A stretch of 64,000 nt of DNA from Fodinicurvata halophila. Lineage in GTDB: Bacteria > Pseudomonadota > Alphaproteobacteria > Kiloniellales > DSM-21159. Each line of letters opens with the position of its first letter. Position 1 is the first letter of the stretch. The position numbers were made by a program, and so were the translations under genes. The stretch spans positions 304,312 through 368,311 of the forward strand of contig NZ_JBHSCW010000007.1 of assembly GCF_042651425.1 (NCBI RefSeq). Direction: 5' to 3'. Of the stretch, positions 34,076-43,036 are shown piece by piece. Under the pieces are notes generated by a model. The model was not told the DNA's origin. It searched no databases and worked only from the letters and a program-made list of their open reading frames with translations.

Positions 34076-35146
34076 TCACTCGCTGGCCTCGGGTGTCATG
34101 ACGATGCGCCCGACGACCCGGCCCGCGCGCAGGTCCTCCAGCGATGCTTCGGCCTGGTGCAGCGGGCGCCGTTCGATGGGCAGCTCCGGCAGGCCGGTTT
34201 TCCGCACCAGGTCGACGAGCTCGCGCAGTTCGCCCAGGTTGCCGTTGTAGCTGCCGCTGATGGTGAGCGCCCGCATGGGCAGGTAGGGGATGGGCAGGTT
34301 GATGTCGCCGCCCATCAGGCCGACGACCACCACCTGGCCGCCCTTGCCCAGCAGGTCGAGGGCGAGCGTGAGCGAGGCGGTGTTGCCCACCAGGTCCAGC
34401 ACCGACAGCACCTCGCCGTCCGCCGCCTGTCGTATCGTCTCGGCGGCCGCCTCGGCGCCGGGGTCGACCACGGCACGGGCACCGGCCTCCAGGGCGGCCT
34501 GGCGCCGGGCGGCATCGGGCTCGACGACGATGGCGCCGGGCGCGCCCATCCGCTGCATGAGGCCGAGCGCCATCAGCCCCAGTCCGCCGGCGCCCATGAC
34601 GACCGTGGGGACGCTTTCCAGCCGGGGGCCGAACTTCCTAAGCGCACTGTAGGTGGTCAGCCCCGAACAGGGCAGCGGCGCCGCCTTGACGGGGTCCAGC
34701 CCCGCGATGTCGACGAGATGGCGCGCCGAGGGCACCAGGATGTGGTCGGCATAGCCGCCGTCGCGATTGACGCCGATGAAGTCCGGCGACAGGCAGAGGT
34801 TCTCCTGCCCGGCGCGGCAGACGGCGCAGTCGCCACAGCCGATCCAGGGATAGACGAGTACCTGGTCGCCCGGTGCGACGCCGTGCGCCCCCGAGCCCAG
34901 CGCGACCACCTCGCCTGTCGTCTCGTGGCCCAGGGTCAGCGGAAAGCGGATGCGCTCCTTGAACGACAGGCTGCGCCCCTGGCCCAGGTCATAGCCGCCC
35001 TCGGCGATGTGCACGTCCGAGTGACAGACCCCGGCGCCGGTGACCCGCAGCAGCACCTCCTCGCCACGAGGCTCGGGCAGGGGCCGTGTGCTGACCTCGA
35101 GCGGCTGGCCGAAGCCGGTGAGCTGGCAGCAGTGGAGCTCGGTCAT
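34076..35146 (-). CDS. zinc-dependent alcohol dehydrogenase
   Basis: The protein has 356 residues. CHSDVHIAEG and GHETTGEV hold catalytic-zinc ligands, CGDCAVCRAGQENLC the structural-zinc site, and GAGGLGLMALGL is the NAD(P)-binding turn. The medium-chain dehydrogenase is cytoplasmic; the substrate is unknown. ATG at 35146 gives the conserved start of the family, while an upstream in-frame ATG would add 31 unrelated residues. It converges with the universal stress protein gene. Confidence 0.9.
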   Translation of the reverse strand: MTELHCCQLTGFGQPLEVSTRPLPEPRGEEVLLRVTGAGVCHSDVHIAEGGYDLGQGRSLSFKERIRFPLTLGHETTGEVVALGSGAHGVAPGDQVLVYPWIGCGDCAVCRAGQENLCLSPDFIGVNRDGGYADHILVPSARHLVDIAGLDPVKAAPLPCSGLTTYSALRKFGPRLESVPTVVMGAGGLGLMALGLMQRMGAPGAIVVEPDAARRQAALEAGARAVVDPGAEAAAETIRQAADGEVLSVLDLVGNTASLTLALDLLGKGGQVVVVGLMGGDINLPIPYLPMRALTISGSYNGNLGELRELVDLVRKTGLPELPIERRPLHQAEASLEDLRAGRVVGRIVMTPEASE

Positions 35147-35252
35147 GGTCGAGTCCTGACTTTGTTTGGCGGGATGGGCAATGGCAGAACCGATGTATCG
35201 GCAGCCCGGACTATGAGCGCGCGAGAGTGTAGGAGGCAAGGGAAAGCTGGGG

Positions 35253-35975
35253 TCACTGCCCCGCGAGCATCGCCTTCAGACGTTGCGCGTCCCGGGCGGC
35301 GTGGCCCTCCTGGTCGTTGTTGAAGAAGCAGTAGACGTCGCGGCCTTCCGCCTGCCATTGCCGGAAGCGGCGGGCCCACTCGGAGAGGGCCTGGTCGGAA
35401 TAGCTGCCGTTGTAGGACTCGTCCGGGCCGTGCAGCCGGACATAGGCGAAGTCGCCCGTCACCTCGACCGGCGTGCCGGTGCCGGCAAGGTCATAGATGC
35501 AGAAGGCGGCCTTCGCGCGGTCCAGCGCATCGTAGATCTCGGGGGTGAACCAGGACTCGTCGCGGAACTCGAGGGCATAGCGGCCGTTATCGGGCAGGGC
35601 CGCAAGGAAAGACGTGAGTCGTTCGACATCGGCGCGCCAGCGGGGCGGCAGCTGGAACAGGATCGGGCCAAGCTTGGCATCCAGCGCCTCCACCACCTGG
35701 AAGAAGCGCTTCGTGCTCTCCTGCGGATCCTTCAGCTTCTTCATGTGCGTGATGTAGCGGCTGCCCTTGCAGGCGAACCGGAAGCCCGCCGGCGTGGCGT
35801 CGCGCCAGCGCGCTAGGGTTTCGGGATCGGGAAGCTGATAGAAGGTGTTGTTGATCTCCACCGTCTCGAAGCGCTCCGCGTAGAAGGGGAGGAAGTCGCT
35901 CGAATTCATGCCCTCAGGGTAGAACGGCCCCACCCAGTGATCGTAGTGCCAGCCGGAGGTGCCAACGTGAATCAT
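35253..35975 (-). CDS. DUF72 family protein
   Basis: The protein has 240 residues with the DUF72 signatures IHVGTSGWHYDHWVGPFYP at the start, PDPETLARWRDATPAGFRFACKGSRYITH, FQLPPRWRADVERL and YVRLHGPDESYNGSYSD. It is predicted to form a TIM barrel. The function is unknown; some members are linked to DNA repair regions. It stands alone upstream of the alcohol dehydrogenase gene. Confidence 0.92.
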   Translation of the reverse strand: MIHVGTSGWHYDHWVGPFYPEGMNSSDFLPFYAERFETVEINNTFYQLPDPETLARWRDATPAGFRFACKGSRYITHMKKLKDPQESTKRFFQVVEALDAKLGPILFQLPPRWRADVERLTSFLAALPDNGRYALEFRDESWFTPEIYDALDRAKAAFCIYDLAGTGTPVEVTGDFAYVRLHGPDESYNGSYSDQALSEWARRFRQWQAEGRDVYCFFNNDQEGHAARDAQRLKAMLAGQ

Positions 35976-36065
35976 CGCAATCCCTGCTCACGATGAAGAC
36001 GGGCGCTTCCCGTCTGTCGTCGCCGGATCCAGGAGTCGCCTCTGTCTTCCGGTTTCGATAGTGCT

Positions 36066-36077
36066 CCACATATGTGG
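36066..36077. promoter_or_regulatory. CCACATATGTGG palindrome upstream of the tctC operon
   Basis: This perfect 12-base palindrome lies 150 bases before the tctC start in an otherwise gene-free stretch (35976-36226). A TTGACA hexamer at 36142-36147, followed 18 bases later by CATTCT, could be the tctC promoter, but the -10 is weak. No neighbouring regulator can be assigned to the palindrome. Confidence 0.3.
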
Positions 36078-36226
36078 TGGCGTGACGTCACTGCAAAGGA
36101 AGGCCGCCGTTTGTGTAGGCGATAATTTAATGGATGCATTCTTGACAGCTTAACTTTCACCACTTCATTCTCTCAAGTATCCAGCTGGTTACTTATGTCA
36201 GCTTCAAAGATTATAGGGAGGAAACA

Positions 36227-37231
36227 ATGAGGCGTGCTTTTATGGCGACGGCTGCAGCGATCTTCATGGCCGCTCCGGCGGCCGCTCAAGAGGGATCCTG
36301 GCAACCGGAGGAGCCGGTAACGATTATCGTGCCCTGGTCGGCAGGTGGGTCCACCGACAGTGTCACGCGCGTGCTGGCGAGTGAGCTTGAAGAGGCACTC
36401 GACCAGACCGTTGTGGTTACGAACCAACCGGGCGCTTCAGGCTCGGTGGGCACGACGAATGCCTGGGAGGCAGATCGAGATGGCTTGACCTGGACGGCTG
36501 GCGCGGCCGTGGATCTTGGCAGCTATCCGGTCCTCGGCATGCTCGATGTACCGATCGAGGAGTGGCGGCTCTATCTCCACATCGCGAATGTCGCGGTGGT
36601 AGGGGCCAATCCCGATGCGGGATACGAGAATTTCGGAGACCTGATCGACGCGATGGAAGAGAATCCAGGCGAGATCACGGTTGCCACCGCAGGGACGACA
36701 TCAGGCGGTCACAATGCGATGGAAGCGATCGCTCAAGCGGCCGGCGTAGAGTATCGGCATGCGACCTATGACGGCGGAAATCCTGCGGTGCTGTCAACGG
36801 TTTCGGGTGAGACGGACATCACCACACAGCTCGCGTCCGAACAGGCTGAAATGATCCGGGGCGGCCGCATCGAGCCGCTGGCTGTCCTTGCGGATACGCC
36901 TCTGGAGATCGAGGGCTACGGTGAAATTCCGCCGGTCACCGAGTGGATTCCCGACATCGTGACCGCAAACAACTATTTCGGCATCTGGGCCCCCAAGGAC
37001 ATTCCCGAGAACGTCAAGGCGACAATGGATGAGATCTGGGAAAACCAGATCGCGAACAGCGAGGAGCTGCAGGAGTATGCAGCTCAGAATGGCGCAATCT
37101 TCGATCCCTCCTATGGCGAGGAGGCGCAGGAAAAGGCGCGCCCGATCCTGCGGCAGAATGCCTGGCTGCTGTACGATGCCAACAAGGCGGAGAACAACCC
37201 GGAGGAGTTCGGCATCGAGAGACCGGAGTGA
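36227..37231 (+). CDS. tctC: tripartite tricarboxylate transporter receptor TctC
   Basis: The protein has 334 residues. A Sec signal peptide (residues 1-21, cleavage after APAAAQ), then EPVTIIVPWSAGGSTDSVTRVLA, the conserved N-terminal loop of TctC/Bug receptors. ATAGTTSGGHNAMEAIAQAAG is the second ligand loop. It is a periplasmic binding protein for a carboxylate. It is separated from tctA by a stable hairpin, which fits the usual excess of receptor over permease. Confidence 0.93.
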   Translation: MRRAFMATAAAIFMAAPAAAQEGSWQPEEPVTIIVPWSAGGSTDSVTRVLASELEEALDQTVVVTNQPGASGSVGTTNAWEADRDGLTWTAGAAVDLGSYPVLGMLDVPIEEWRLYLHIANVAVVGANPDAGYENFGDLIDAMEENPGEITVATAGTTSGGHNAMEAIAQAAGVEYRHATYDGGNPAVLSTVSGETDITTQLASEQAEMIRGGRIEPLAVLADTPLEIEGYGEIPPVTEWIPDIVTANNYFGIWAPKDIPENVKATMDEIWENQIANSEELQEYAAQNGAIFDPSYGEEAQEKARPILRQNAWLLYDANKAENNPEEFGIERPE

Positions 37232-37248
37232 CGCCCTGCCAACTCCAT

Positions 37249-37284
37249 GGCACTCTCCGGAGCTAACCCGCTTCGGAGAGTGCC
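37249..37284 (+). terminator. intercistronic hairpin between tctC and tctA
   Basis: Arms GGCACTCTCCG (37249-37259) and CGGAGAGTGCC (37274-37284) are perfect complements with a 14-base loop. There is no T-run, so partial termination or mRNA stabilisation of the tctC message is more likely than full termination. Confidence 0.6.
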
Positions 37285-37320
37285 CACGTTTGTGCTTCCA
37301 GGGAACATGATCGCCTTTCC

Positions 37321-38829
37321 ATGCAGGGTCTCACCTATTTCCTCGACGCCATTGCCGATATCGTCACCAGCATTCAGATCCTGGATGTCTTCTGGGCGAC
37401 GCTCCTCGGTATAATCGTTGGCATGCTGCCGGGCCTGACCGCCACACTCGGCGTGGCCCTCATGACAACCCTGACGTTCGATATGGAGTCGGGGCGTGCG
37501 ATCCTGATCCTCATCTGCATGTATGTTGGGGCGATCTATGGCGGCAGCCGCAGTGCGATTCTTCTGAACATTCCCGGCACACCGGCCAATGCAGCGACCT
37601 CCATGGACGGATTTCCGCTCGCCCGGCAAGGAAAGGCCGGATCGGCCATGGCGATTGCCACGAGCGGCTCGTTCATCGGCAGCATCATCGGCATCCTCGG
37701 ACTCGCCTTAGTGGCGCCGGCACTCGCCGAATTTGCACTCGATTTCGGTGTCTACGAGTTCTTCTGGCTGGCCTTGTTCGGTGTGGTGGTGGCCGGACAG
37801 CTCACGGCGTTCGACGATCCCATCAAGGGATGGATTTCCGGCTTTCTGGGCCTGTTCGTCGCCATGATCGGCCAGGAAGGCATCCATGCGGTGGCACGCT
37901 TTTCCTATGGGTCAACGGATTTTGCGGGCGGCATCGGCCTCTTGCCAGCCATGGTCGGCGCCTTCGGCTTTGCCGAACTCCTGTCCGTCATGCGACAGGA
38001 CGCATATACCGTGGTGCAGACCAAGATGGACAGTGTCCTCTCCGGCATCCGTTCTGCCCTGAGTTACAAGATCACCGCCATACGCTCGGGCCTGATCGGG
38101 ACCTTCATGGGACTCATTCCCGGCGTTGGCGAAGACATGGGAGCCTGGGGCAGCTATGCCGCCGCCCGCCATAGCTCGAAGGAGAAGGACAAGTTCGGGC
38201 ACGGCTCGGTAGAGGGGCTGGTCGCGGCCGAGACCGGGAACAATTCGGCGGTATCGGGCGCCCTCATTCCCGTTCTGACACTCGCCGTGCCGGGCTCCGC
38301 TCCGGCTGCCGTACTCCTGGCCGCGATGATCATTCATGGCATCCGTCCGGGACCGATGATCATGATCGAGTCGCCGGACTTTGTCTTCAGCGTTGTCGCC
38401 ATGGTCTTCATGGCCACGGTGGCCATGGCGATCCTCGGTCTTCTGATGACCAAGCCGCTGCTCCTGATACTCCAGGTGAAACGCGAGCGGCTGATGCCGA
38501 TCATCTTCGTGCTGTGCACGGTCGGCGCCTTCGCGATTTCCAGCCGGCTGTTCGACGTCTGGATCATGCTGTTCTTTGGCGTGTTCGGCTTCCTCCTGCG
38601 CGAGATGAAGTATCCGATGGCGCCCCTGATCCTGGGTATCGTGCTCGGCGACCTTCTCGACAAGAATCTGCGCCGCGGACTCGTTCTCTCCGACGGCGAT
38701 CCAACTCCCTTTTTCTTACGCCCGGTAAGTGCGGTGCTGTGGGTCTCGCTCCTGCTTCTCGTGGTTCTTTCCATACCGCCGGTGCGGCGTTTGTTCTCGC
38801 GCCGGCGTTCGAAGGAGGTCTCCTCATGA
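37321..38829 (+). CDS. tctA: tripartite tricarboxylate transporter large permease TctA
   Basis: The protein has 502 residues and about eleven to twelve membrane helices. GIIVGMLPGLTATLGVALM and GLIPGVGEDMGAW are the two inverted-repeat signatures of TctA, and GGSRSAILLNIPGTPANAATSMDGFPLA is its best conserved stretch. It imports a carboxylate with the receptor TctC and the small subunit TctB, whose start overlaps its stop codon. Confidence 0.96.
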   Translation: MQGLTYFLDAIADIVTSIQILDVFWATLLGIIVGMLPGLTATLGVALMTTLTFDMESGRAILILICMYVGAIYGGSRSAILLNIPGTPANAATSMDGFPLARQGKAGSAMAIATSGSFIGSIIGILGLALVAPALAEFALDFGVYEFFWLALFGVVVAGQLTAFDDPIKGWISGFLGLFVAMIGQEGIHAVARFSYGSTDFAGGIGLLPAMVGAFGFAELLSVMRQDAYTVVQTKMDSVLSGIRSALSYKITAIRSGLIGTFMGLIPGVGEDMGAWGSYAAARHSSKEKDKFGHGSVEGLVAAETGNNSAVSGALIPVLTLAVPGSAPAAVLLAAMIIHGIRPGPMIMIESPDFVFSVVAMVFMATVAMAILGLLMTKPLLLILQVKRERLMPIIFVLCTVGAFAISSRLFDVWIMLFFGVFGFLLREMKYPMAPLILGIVLGDLLDKNLRRGLVLSDGDPTPFFLRPVSAVLWVSLLLLVVLSIPPVRRLFSRRRSKEVSS

Positions 38830-39341
38830 AGCCTGGTCTCCTCACACGGCTCGATTTCGTGTTTTCCATCATTCTCACTGCCTTCGGCGTTGCTGTTTTG
38901 GTGGAGAGCTTGCGGATGACCCGCATGGAGGGGGTGGACGTCAATCCCTACTCCTTGCCGGGTATCGTGCCGGGCTTCCTGGGAGCCTTGTTGGCGCTTT
39001 GCGGGATCATCCTGTTCGTCCGCTCCGTTGCCGCGGGGGGCTGGCGGCTTGGTCTTTCGCGTCAGGCGTTTGCCGATTTCCTGACCAGCTCGGCCACGCG
39101 ACGCATGGCGGTAACGCTTGTGTTGACCCTGGTTTATGCCATCGTCCTTTTCGTCTGGACGCCGTTCCAGCTGGGCACTGGCCTGTTCGTCTTCGCCTTT
39201 ATCGTCACGACGGAAGCGCTGGCGTTGGGTCGCAGGCCGTCCTGGCGGGCGATCGCTTCGGCCCTGGTCCTGGCAGTGATCTGCGCCTTCGCCGTCAGTT
39301 ACATCTTCGAAACGCTCTTCTACGTGCGCTTACCGGGATAG
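38826..39341 (+). CDS. tctB: tripartite tricarboxylate transporter small permease TctB
   Basis: The protein has 171 residues with four membrane helices, the normal TctB size. The sequence is only weakly conserved (LPGIVPGFLGALLALCGIILFVRS near 42-65), as is usual for this subunit. The identification rests mainly on topology and on the ATGA overlap with tctA. The next gene, a sugar-phosphate-isomerase-like protein, starts four bases after its stop. Confidence 0.88.
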   Translation: MKPGLLTRLDFVFSIILTAFGVAVLVESLRMTRMEGVDVNPYSLPGIVPGFLGALLALCGIILFVRSVAAGGWRLGLSRQAFADFLTSSATRRMAVTLVLTLVYAIVLFVWTPFQLGTGLFVFAFIVTTEALALGRRPSWRAIASALVLAVICAFAVSYIFETLFYVRLPG

Positions 39342-39345
39342 CTTC

Positions 39346-40188
39346 ATGTATCTTTCACTTTGCAACGAAGTCCTGCGAGATCTTCCCTTTGCCGAGCAAT
39401 GCCGGGTCGCGGCGGCGCTCGGCTATGAGGGGCTGGAACTCGCGCCCTTCACCTTCGATCCGGAGACCCCGCACGAGCTGCCCGCTGCCAAACGTCGGGA
39501 GATCAGACAGATTGCCGGGGATCACGGCCTCTCGATCGTCGGCTTGCACTGGCTTCTGGTCGCCCCCAGGGGCCTGTCGGTGACAACGAGCGATGTCGAG
39601 CTGCGCCGACGCACGGTGGACGTGCTCCACAACCTGGTAGAGCTCTGTGCCGAGCTGGGCGGCCGCGTGCTGGTTCATGGCTCTCCGCCGGCGCGACGGG
39701 TTGAAGATGCGGAGAGCCCGGATGCGGCGCGTGCAAACCTCGTCGAGTGCCTCGCTTCGGTTGGCGAGGCCGCACGAAAGGCGGGTGTCGTCTATTGTAT
39801 CGAGCCGCTTGCCCCCTCCGAGACAGCACTGGTCAACACGGTCAGCGAGGCAGTGGCCATCGTGAAGGAAATCGACAACCCGGCCCTGCGCACCATGATT
39901 GATACCTCCGCCGCGGGGCGGGCCGAGAGCGAGCCGGTGGACAAGGTGATTCGCGACTGGTGGCCGTCCGGCTGTCTCGCACACGTTCAGGTCAATGATC
40001 GCAATCGCCGCGCCGCCGGGCAGGGGGAGGACCGCTTCGGGCCCATCCTCCGGGCCCTGAGAGACGTGGGATATGAAGGCGCGTTGTCCGCCGAACCATT
40101 CATCTACGAGCCCGACGGCCCCACGACGGCGGCCGTCAACGCTGGCTATCTCAAGGGCCTGCTGGAAATTCTGAAGGAGGAGACATGA
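39346..40188 (+). CDS. xylose-isomerase-like TIM barrel (sugar phosphate isomerase/epimerase)
   Basis: The protein has 280 residues. CNEVLRDLPFAEQCRVAAALGYEGLELAPFTF is the family N-terminus; metal-ligand positions are likely in CIEPLAPSE (Glu), MIDTSAA (Asp), HVQVNDRN and AEPF. It probably isomerises, epimerises or dehydrates a sugar acid or ketose. It directly follows tctCAB and overlaps the enolase-superfamily gene by four bases, so transport and catabolism look co-expressed. Confidence 0.88.
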   Translation: MYLSLCNEVLRDLPFAEQCRVAAALGYEGLELAPFTFDPETPHELPAAKRREIRQIAGDHGLSIVGLHWLLVAPRGLSVTTSDVELRRRTVDVLHNLVELCAELGGRVLVHGSPPARRVEDAESPDAARANLVECLASVGEAARKAGVVYCIEPLAPSETALVNTVSEAVAIVKEIDNPALRTMIDTSAAGRAESEPVDKVIRDWWPSGCLAHVQVNDRNRRAAGQGEDRFGPILRALRDVGYEGALSAEPFIYEPDGPTTAAVNAGYLKGLLEILKEET

Positions 40189-41642
40189 CGCTGCGGCTGA
40201 AAGTGGTCGACAGCCGGGTCGGCATCCACAATGCATTCACGCGCATGCCGTTCCGGTTCGGCGTCGTCACCATGACAGCGGCGCCCGTGGCGACGCTGGA
40301 AGTGACGGTGGAAACGACGGACGGCCGGCGCGAGCGTGGATATGCCGGCGATTTCCTGGCCTACAAGTGGTTTGACAAGCGGCCCGAGAAGACGGCGGCC
40401 GACAATGTGCATGACCTTCTGTCGGCCATGCGCGAGGCCCGGGCCATCTATCAGCAGGCGGAGGCGGACACACCCTTCGCCCTGTGGCGCAGTCTGCATC
40501 CGGAGATAGAGCGTGTCGTCCTCGAGACCGGCTTCAATCGCCTGGGCGCCTCCTTCGCCTCCTCGATGGTGGAGCGGGCCATCATCGATGCCGCGGGGCG
40601 CCTCTCGGGCCAGAGTTTCCACCGGATGGTCCATGACGATACGCTTGGCATCCGGCCCCAGGAGGTCCTGCCGGAACTCTCCTCCGACGACATGCTGGCC
40701 GCGCTTCCGGAGACGCCGCTCGAGAGGGTCGCCCTGCGCCACACGGTGGGCCTTGTCGATCCCCTTTCGGCGGCGGACGTCGAACCGGATGCACGGATCG
40801 ATGACGGATTTCCCGAGACCCTGGAAGCCTACCTGCACGAGGACAAGCTGCGCTATCTCAAGGTGAAGGTTTCCGGAGAGGCGGACAAAGACATAGATCG
40901 CCTCACGCGCATCGCCGAGATCCTTCGCCAGCACGACCGTCCGGTCTCCATCAGTCTGGACGGCAACGAACAGTACAGAAGCATCGACGGTTTCGCCGAG
41001 CTGATGGAGCACATTCGCGCGACGCCTGCGCTGGCCGACTTCTACAAGGCCATCCTCTTCATCGAGCAGCCCCTGACACGGGACGTCGCCATGGACGAGG
41101 TGATCGGACCTGAGGCAGCCGCCACCATCGGCCGCCCCCTCATCATCGATGAAGCGGATGGCTGGACCACGGCGTTTCACGAGGCGACACGCCTTGGCTA
41201 TCACGGGGTCAGTCACAAGAACTGCAAGGGCGTTTTCCGGTCCCTGGTGAATAGCGCGCTTGCGCATCGGCTCAATTCGCAGGCAGGAGAGCAGCGCTAT
41301 TTCCTCTCGGCGGAGGATCTGACCACCCTGCCGGTGGTGCCGCTTCAGGCCGACCTGGCCGTGGTCGCCACGCTGGGAATCCCGCATGTGGAACGCAACG
41401 GGCATCACTATTTCCGCGGCCTGGACCACTTGCCCGGTGAGACCCAGGAAGCGGCCCTCGCCGCCCATCCCGACCTATACGAACGCCGGGCGGGGGGCGT
41501 CTCGCTACGGATTTCCGAAGGGGGCCTGCAGGTGTCGTCGCTTCAGCTGCCGGGCCTGGGCGTCGGTACGCCGCCGTCCCTGGAGACAGCGATTCCGGAG
41601 GAGACCTGGAGTTTTGACATGCTTGCGAGAGAGGACAGCTAG
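40185..41642 (+). CDS. enolase-superfamily enzyme (sugar-acid dehydratase/ammonia-lyase-like)
   Basis: The protein has 485 residues. YLKVKVSGEADKDIDRL provides the catalytic KxK, ISLDGNEQY, FIEQPL and IIDEADGW give the three metal ligands, and HKNCKGVFRS is the C-terminal lysine-containing strand. This is the enolase-type barrel; its length and the 3-methylaspartate-lyase-like spacing suggest a dehydratase or lyase on an acid sugar. The substrate is unknown. It is coupled to the TIM-barrel gene and is the last gene of the tctCAB unit. Confidence 0.8.
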   Translation: MTLRLKVVDSRVGIHNAFTRMPFRFGVVTMTAAPVATLEVTVETTDGRRERGYAGDFLAYKWFDKRPEKTAADNVHDLLSAMREARAIYQQAEADTPFALWRSLHPEIERVVLETGFNRLGASFASSMVERAIIDAAGRLSGQSFHRMVHDDTLGIRPQEVLPELSSDDMLAALPETPLERVALRHTVGLVDPLSAADVEPDARIDDGFPETLEAYLHEDKLRYLKVKVSGEADKDIDRLTRIAEILRQHDRPVSISLDGNEQYRSIDGFAELMEHIRATPALADFYKAILFIEQPLTRDVAMDEVIGPEAAATIGRPLIIDEADGWTTAFHEATRLGYHGVSHKNCKGVFRSLVNSALAHRLNSQAGEQRYFLSAEDLTTLPVVPLQADLAVVATLGIPHVERNGHHYFRGLDHLPGETQEAALAAHPDLYERRAGGVSLRISEGGLQVSSLQLPGLGVGTPPSLETAIPEETWSFDMLAREDS

Positions 41643-41998
41643 CGTCCGGGTTTTTAGAAAGCCTCCTTACGGCAAGGTTGTCCTGTATCCCGGGATCATC
41701 CGGCTCTTGGAGAGTGTTGCATGGGCCCTCCCGCATCGTGATGATACGCAGGACGGGACCAATGGCGGGGGAGAAACGAGGATGATTTGGCAGCGTGATA
41801 TCAGGGCCTGTTCAGCGGGTCCCCCCAGACGGGCGGCAAGGCCGGCCTTCCTGGGGTGGTTGCCTGAAGGGGCCGCCCGACGCGCCAGGTCTCTTCTCTT
41901 CCGGGTCATTCCGCCTGTCGCGGCCCCGTTGCCGGAGGCGGGCAGTGTCCTCGCAAGGCCCGGCCTTCCCAGTTCCCGGACCGGTGGACGCTGAGATC
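41643..41998. other. gene-free stretch upstream of the TetR gene
   Basis: I see no conserved coding sequence here. It contains frames without family resemblance and no clear terminator hairpin. It should hold the promoter of the TetR gene. Confidence 0.5.
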
Positions 41999-42664
41999 AT
42001 GGCGGAGGTGGACTCCAGGACGGGCAAGGACCGCAAAACCGTCACGACACGCGATCCGGTGCGCACGCGCCGCAGGATTCTCCAGGCGGCGACGGAGGAG
42101 TTTGCCGCCAAGGGTCTCGAAGGGGCCCGAACGGACGAGATCGCACGCCGGTCCGGGGCCAACAAGCGCATGATCTATCACTACTTCTCCAGCAAGGAGG
42201 GGTTGTTCCAGGCGGTTCTGGAGAAGGCCTACGCCGATATTCGCGGCAGCGAGAAGCGTTTGCGGCTGACCCAGCGCGATCCCGTGGACGCAATGGCGCA
42301 ACTTGTAGGCTTCAGCTTCGACTGGTTTCACCGGCATCCCGAATTCGCCAAGCTGCTGAACGAGGAGAACCTGTATGAAGGCGTGCATGTCGAGAGTTCA
42401 GCCAAGGCGCGTTCGCTCAACATGCCACTCGTCGACATGATCCAGGAGCTCCTGGAGAGAGGCGAGGCCTCCGGCCAATTCCGCTCGGGCGTCGATCCGG
42501 TGCAGCTCTATATATCGATTGCCGGCATCAGCTATTTCTTCTTCTCCAATCGCTTCACCCTCTCCGCCATCTTCAGCCGGGATCTTGCCTCGCGCCCGGA
42601 GCTCGAGCAGCGGCGGCAGCATGTCATCGACGTGATCCTCGGATATTTGCGCCAGATCGATTGA
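41999..42664 (+). CDS. TetR-family transcriptional regulator
   Basis: The protein has 221 residues. The DNA-binding domain spans about 20-68 (RILQAATEEFAAKGLEGARTDEIARRSGANKRMIYHYFSSKEGLF). The C-terminal ligand domain contains SFDWFHRHPEFAKLLNEENL, resembling RutR/AcrR-like TetR_C subfamilies. I chose ATG at 41999; the frame is open further upstream but that part is low-complexity. The likely target is the operon starting at 43037, with a strong palindrome in between. Confidence 0.88.
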   Translation: MAEVDSRTGKDRKTVTTRDPVRTRRRILQAATEEFAAKGLEGARTDEIARRSGANKRMIYHYFSSKEGLFQAVLEKAYADIRGSEKRLRLTQRDPVDAMAQLVGFSFDWFHRHPEFAKLLNEENLYEGVHVESSAKARSLNMPLVDMIQELLERGEASGQFRSGVDPVQLYISIAGISYFFFSNRFTLSAIFSRDLASRPELEQRRQHVIDVILGYLRQID

Positions 42665-43036
42665 CGCCCTCGGGGGTGCAGGGTTACAAGTAACCGGTCG
42701 GTTACTTGAGGATGATATGTGCGCTTACGAGGTTCCTGTCGCAGTCCCTACAGCCTGGTGCGCGAGGGGTGTAGAGACCGCCTTCACTTCCGTTTCCGAC
42801 ACATGCCGCCAGCGGGCTCTGCCGGGCGCCCGCGTGAGTGCGAACCTTCAGGACGTGGTGAGCGGCGCGGGCCGTCTCGAAGCCCTCCGTTGGCGGTCTC
42901 CCTGCAAGCGGGTCGAGGCCGGGCCAGCCACCGCCGAGGGGCACGCGTATGCCGCCTATCCCAAACTGAATGACCATGAGCTTGCCGACGGCACGACAGA
43001 GTGCCGGCTCGGCTGGAACAAGACCGGGAGGAAACG
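42665..43036. other. regulatory gap between the TetR gene and the catabolic operon
   Basis: No convincing gene is present in these 372 bases. The left end contains the palindrome described separately; the right end carries GGGAGGAAACG, the ribosome site of the dehydrogenase gene. Confidence 0.6.
42687..42708. promoter_or_regulatory. 22-bp palindrome, probable TetR operator
   Basis: CAAGTAACCG-GT-CGGTTACTTG has ten-base perfect arms around a two-base centre, a form typical of TetR-family operators (the core resembles ACCGGTCGGT-type sites). It begins 23 bases after the TetR stop codon and 329 bases before the next operon's start. It would let the repressor sit between its own gene and its target. 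Confidence 0.75.
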
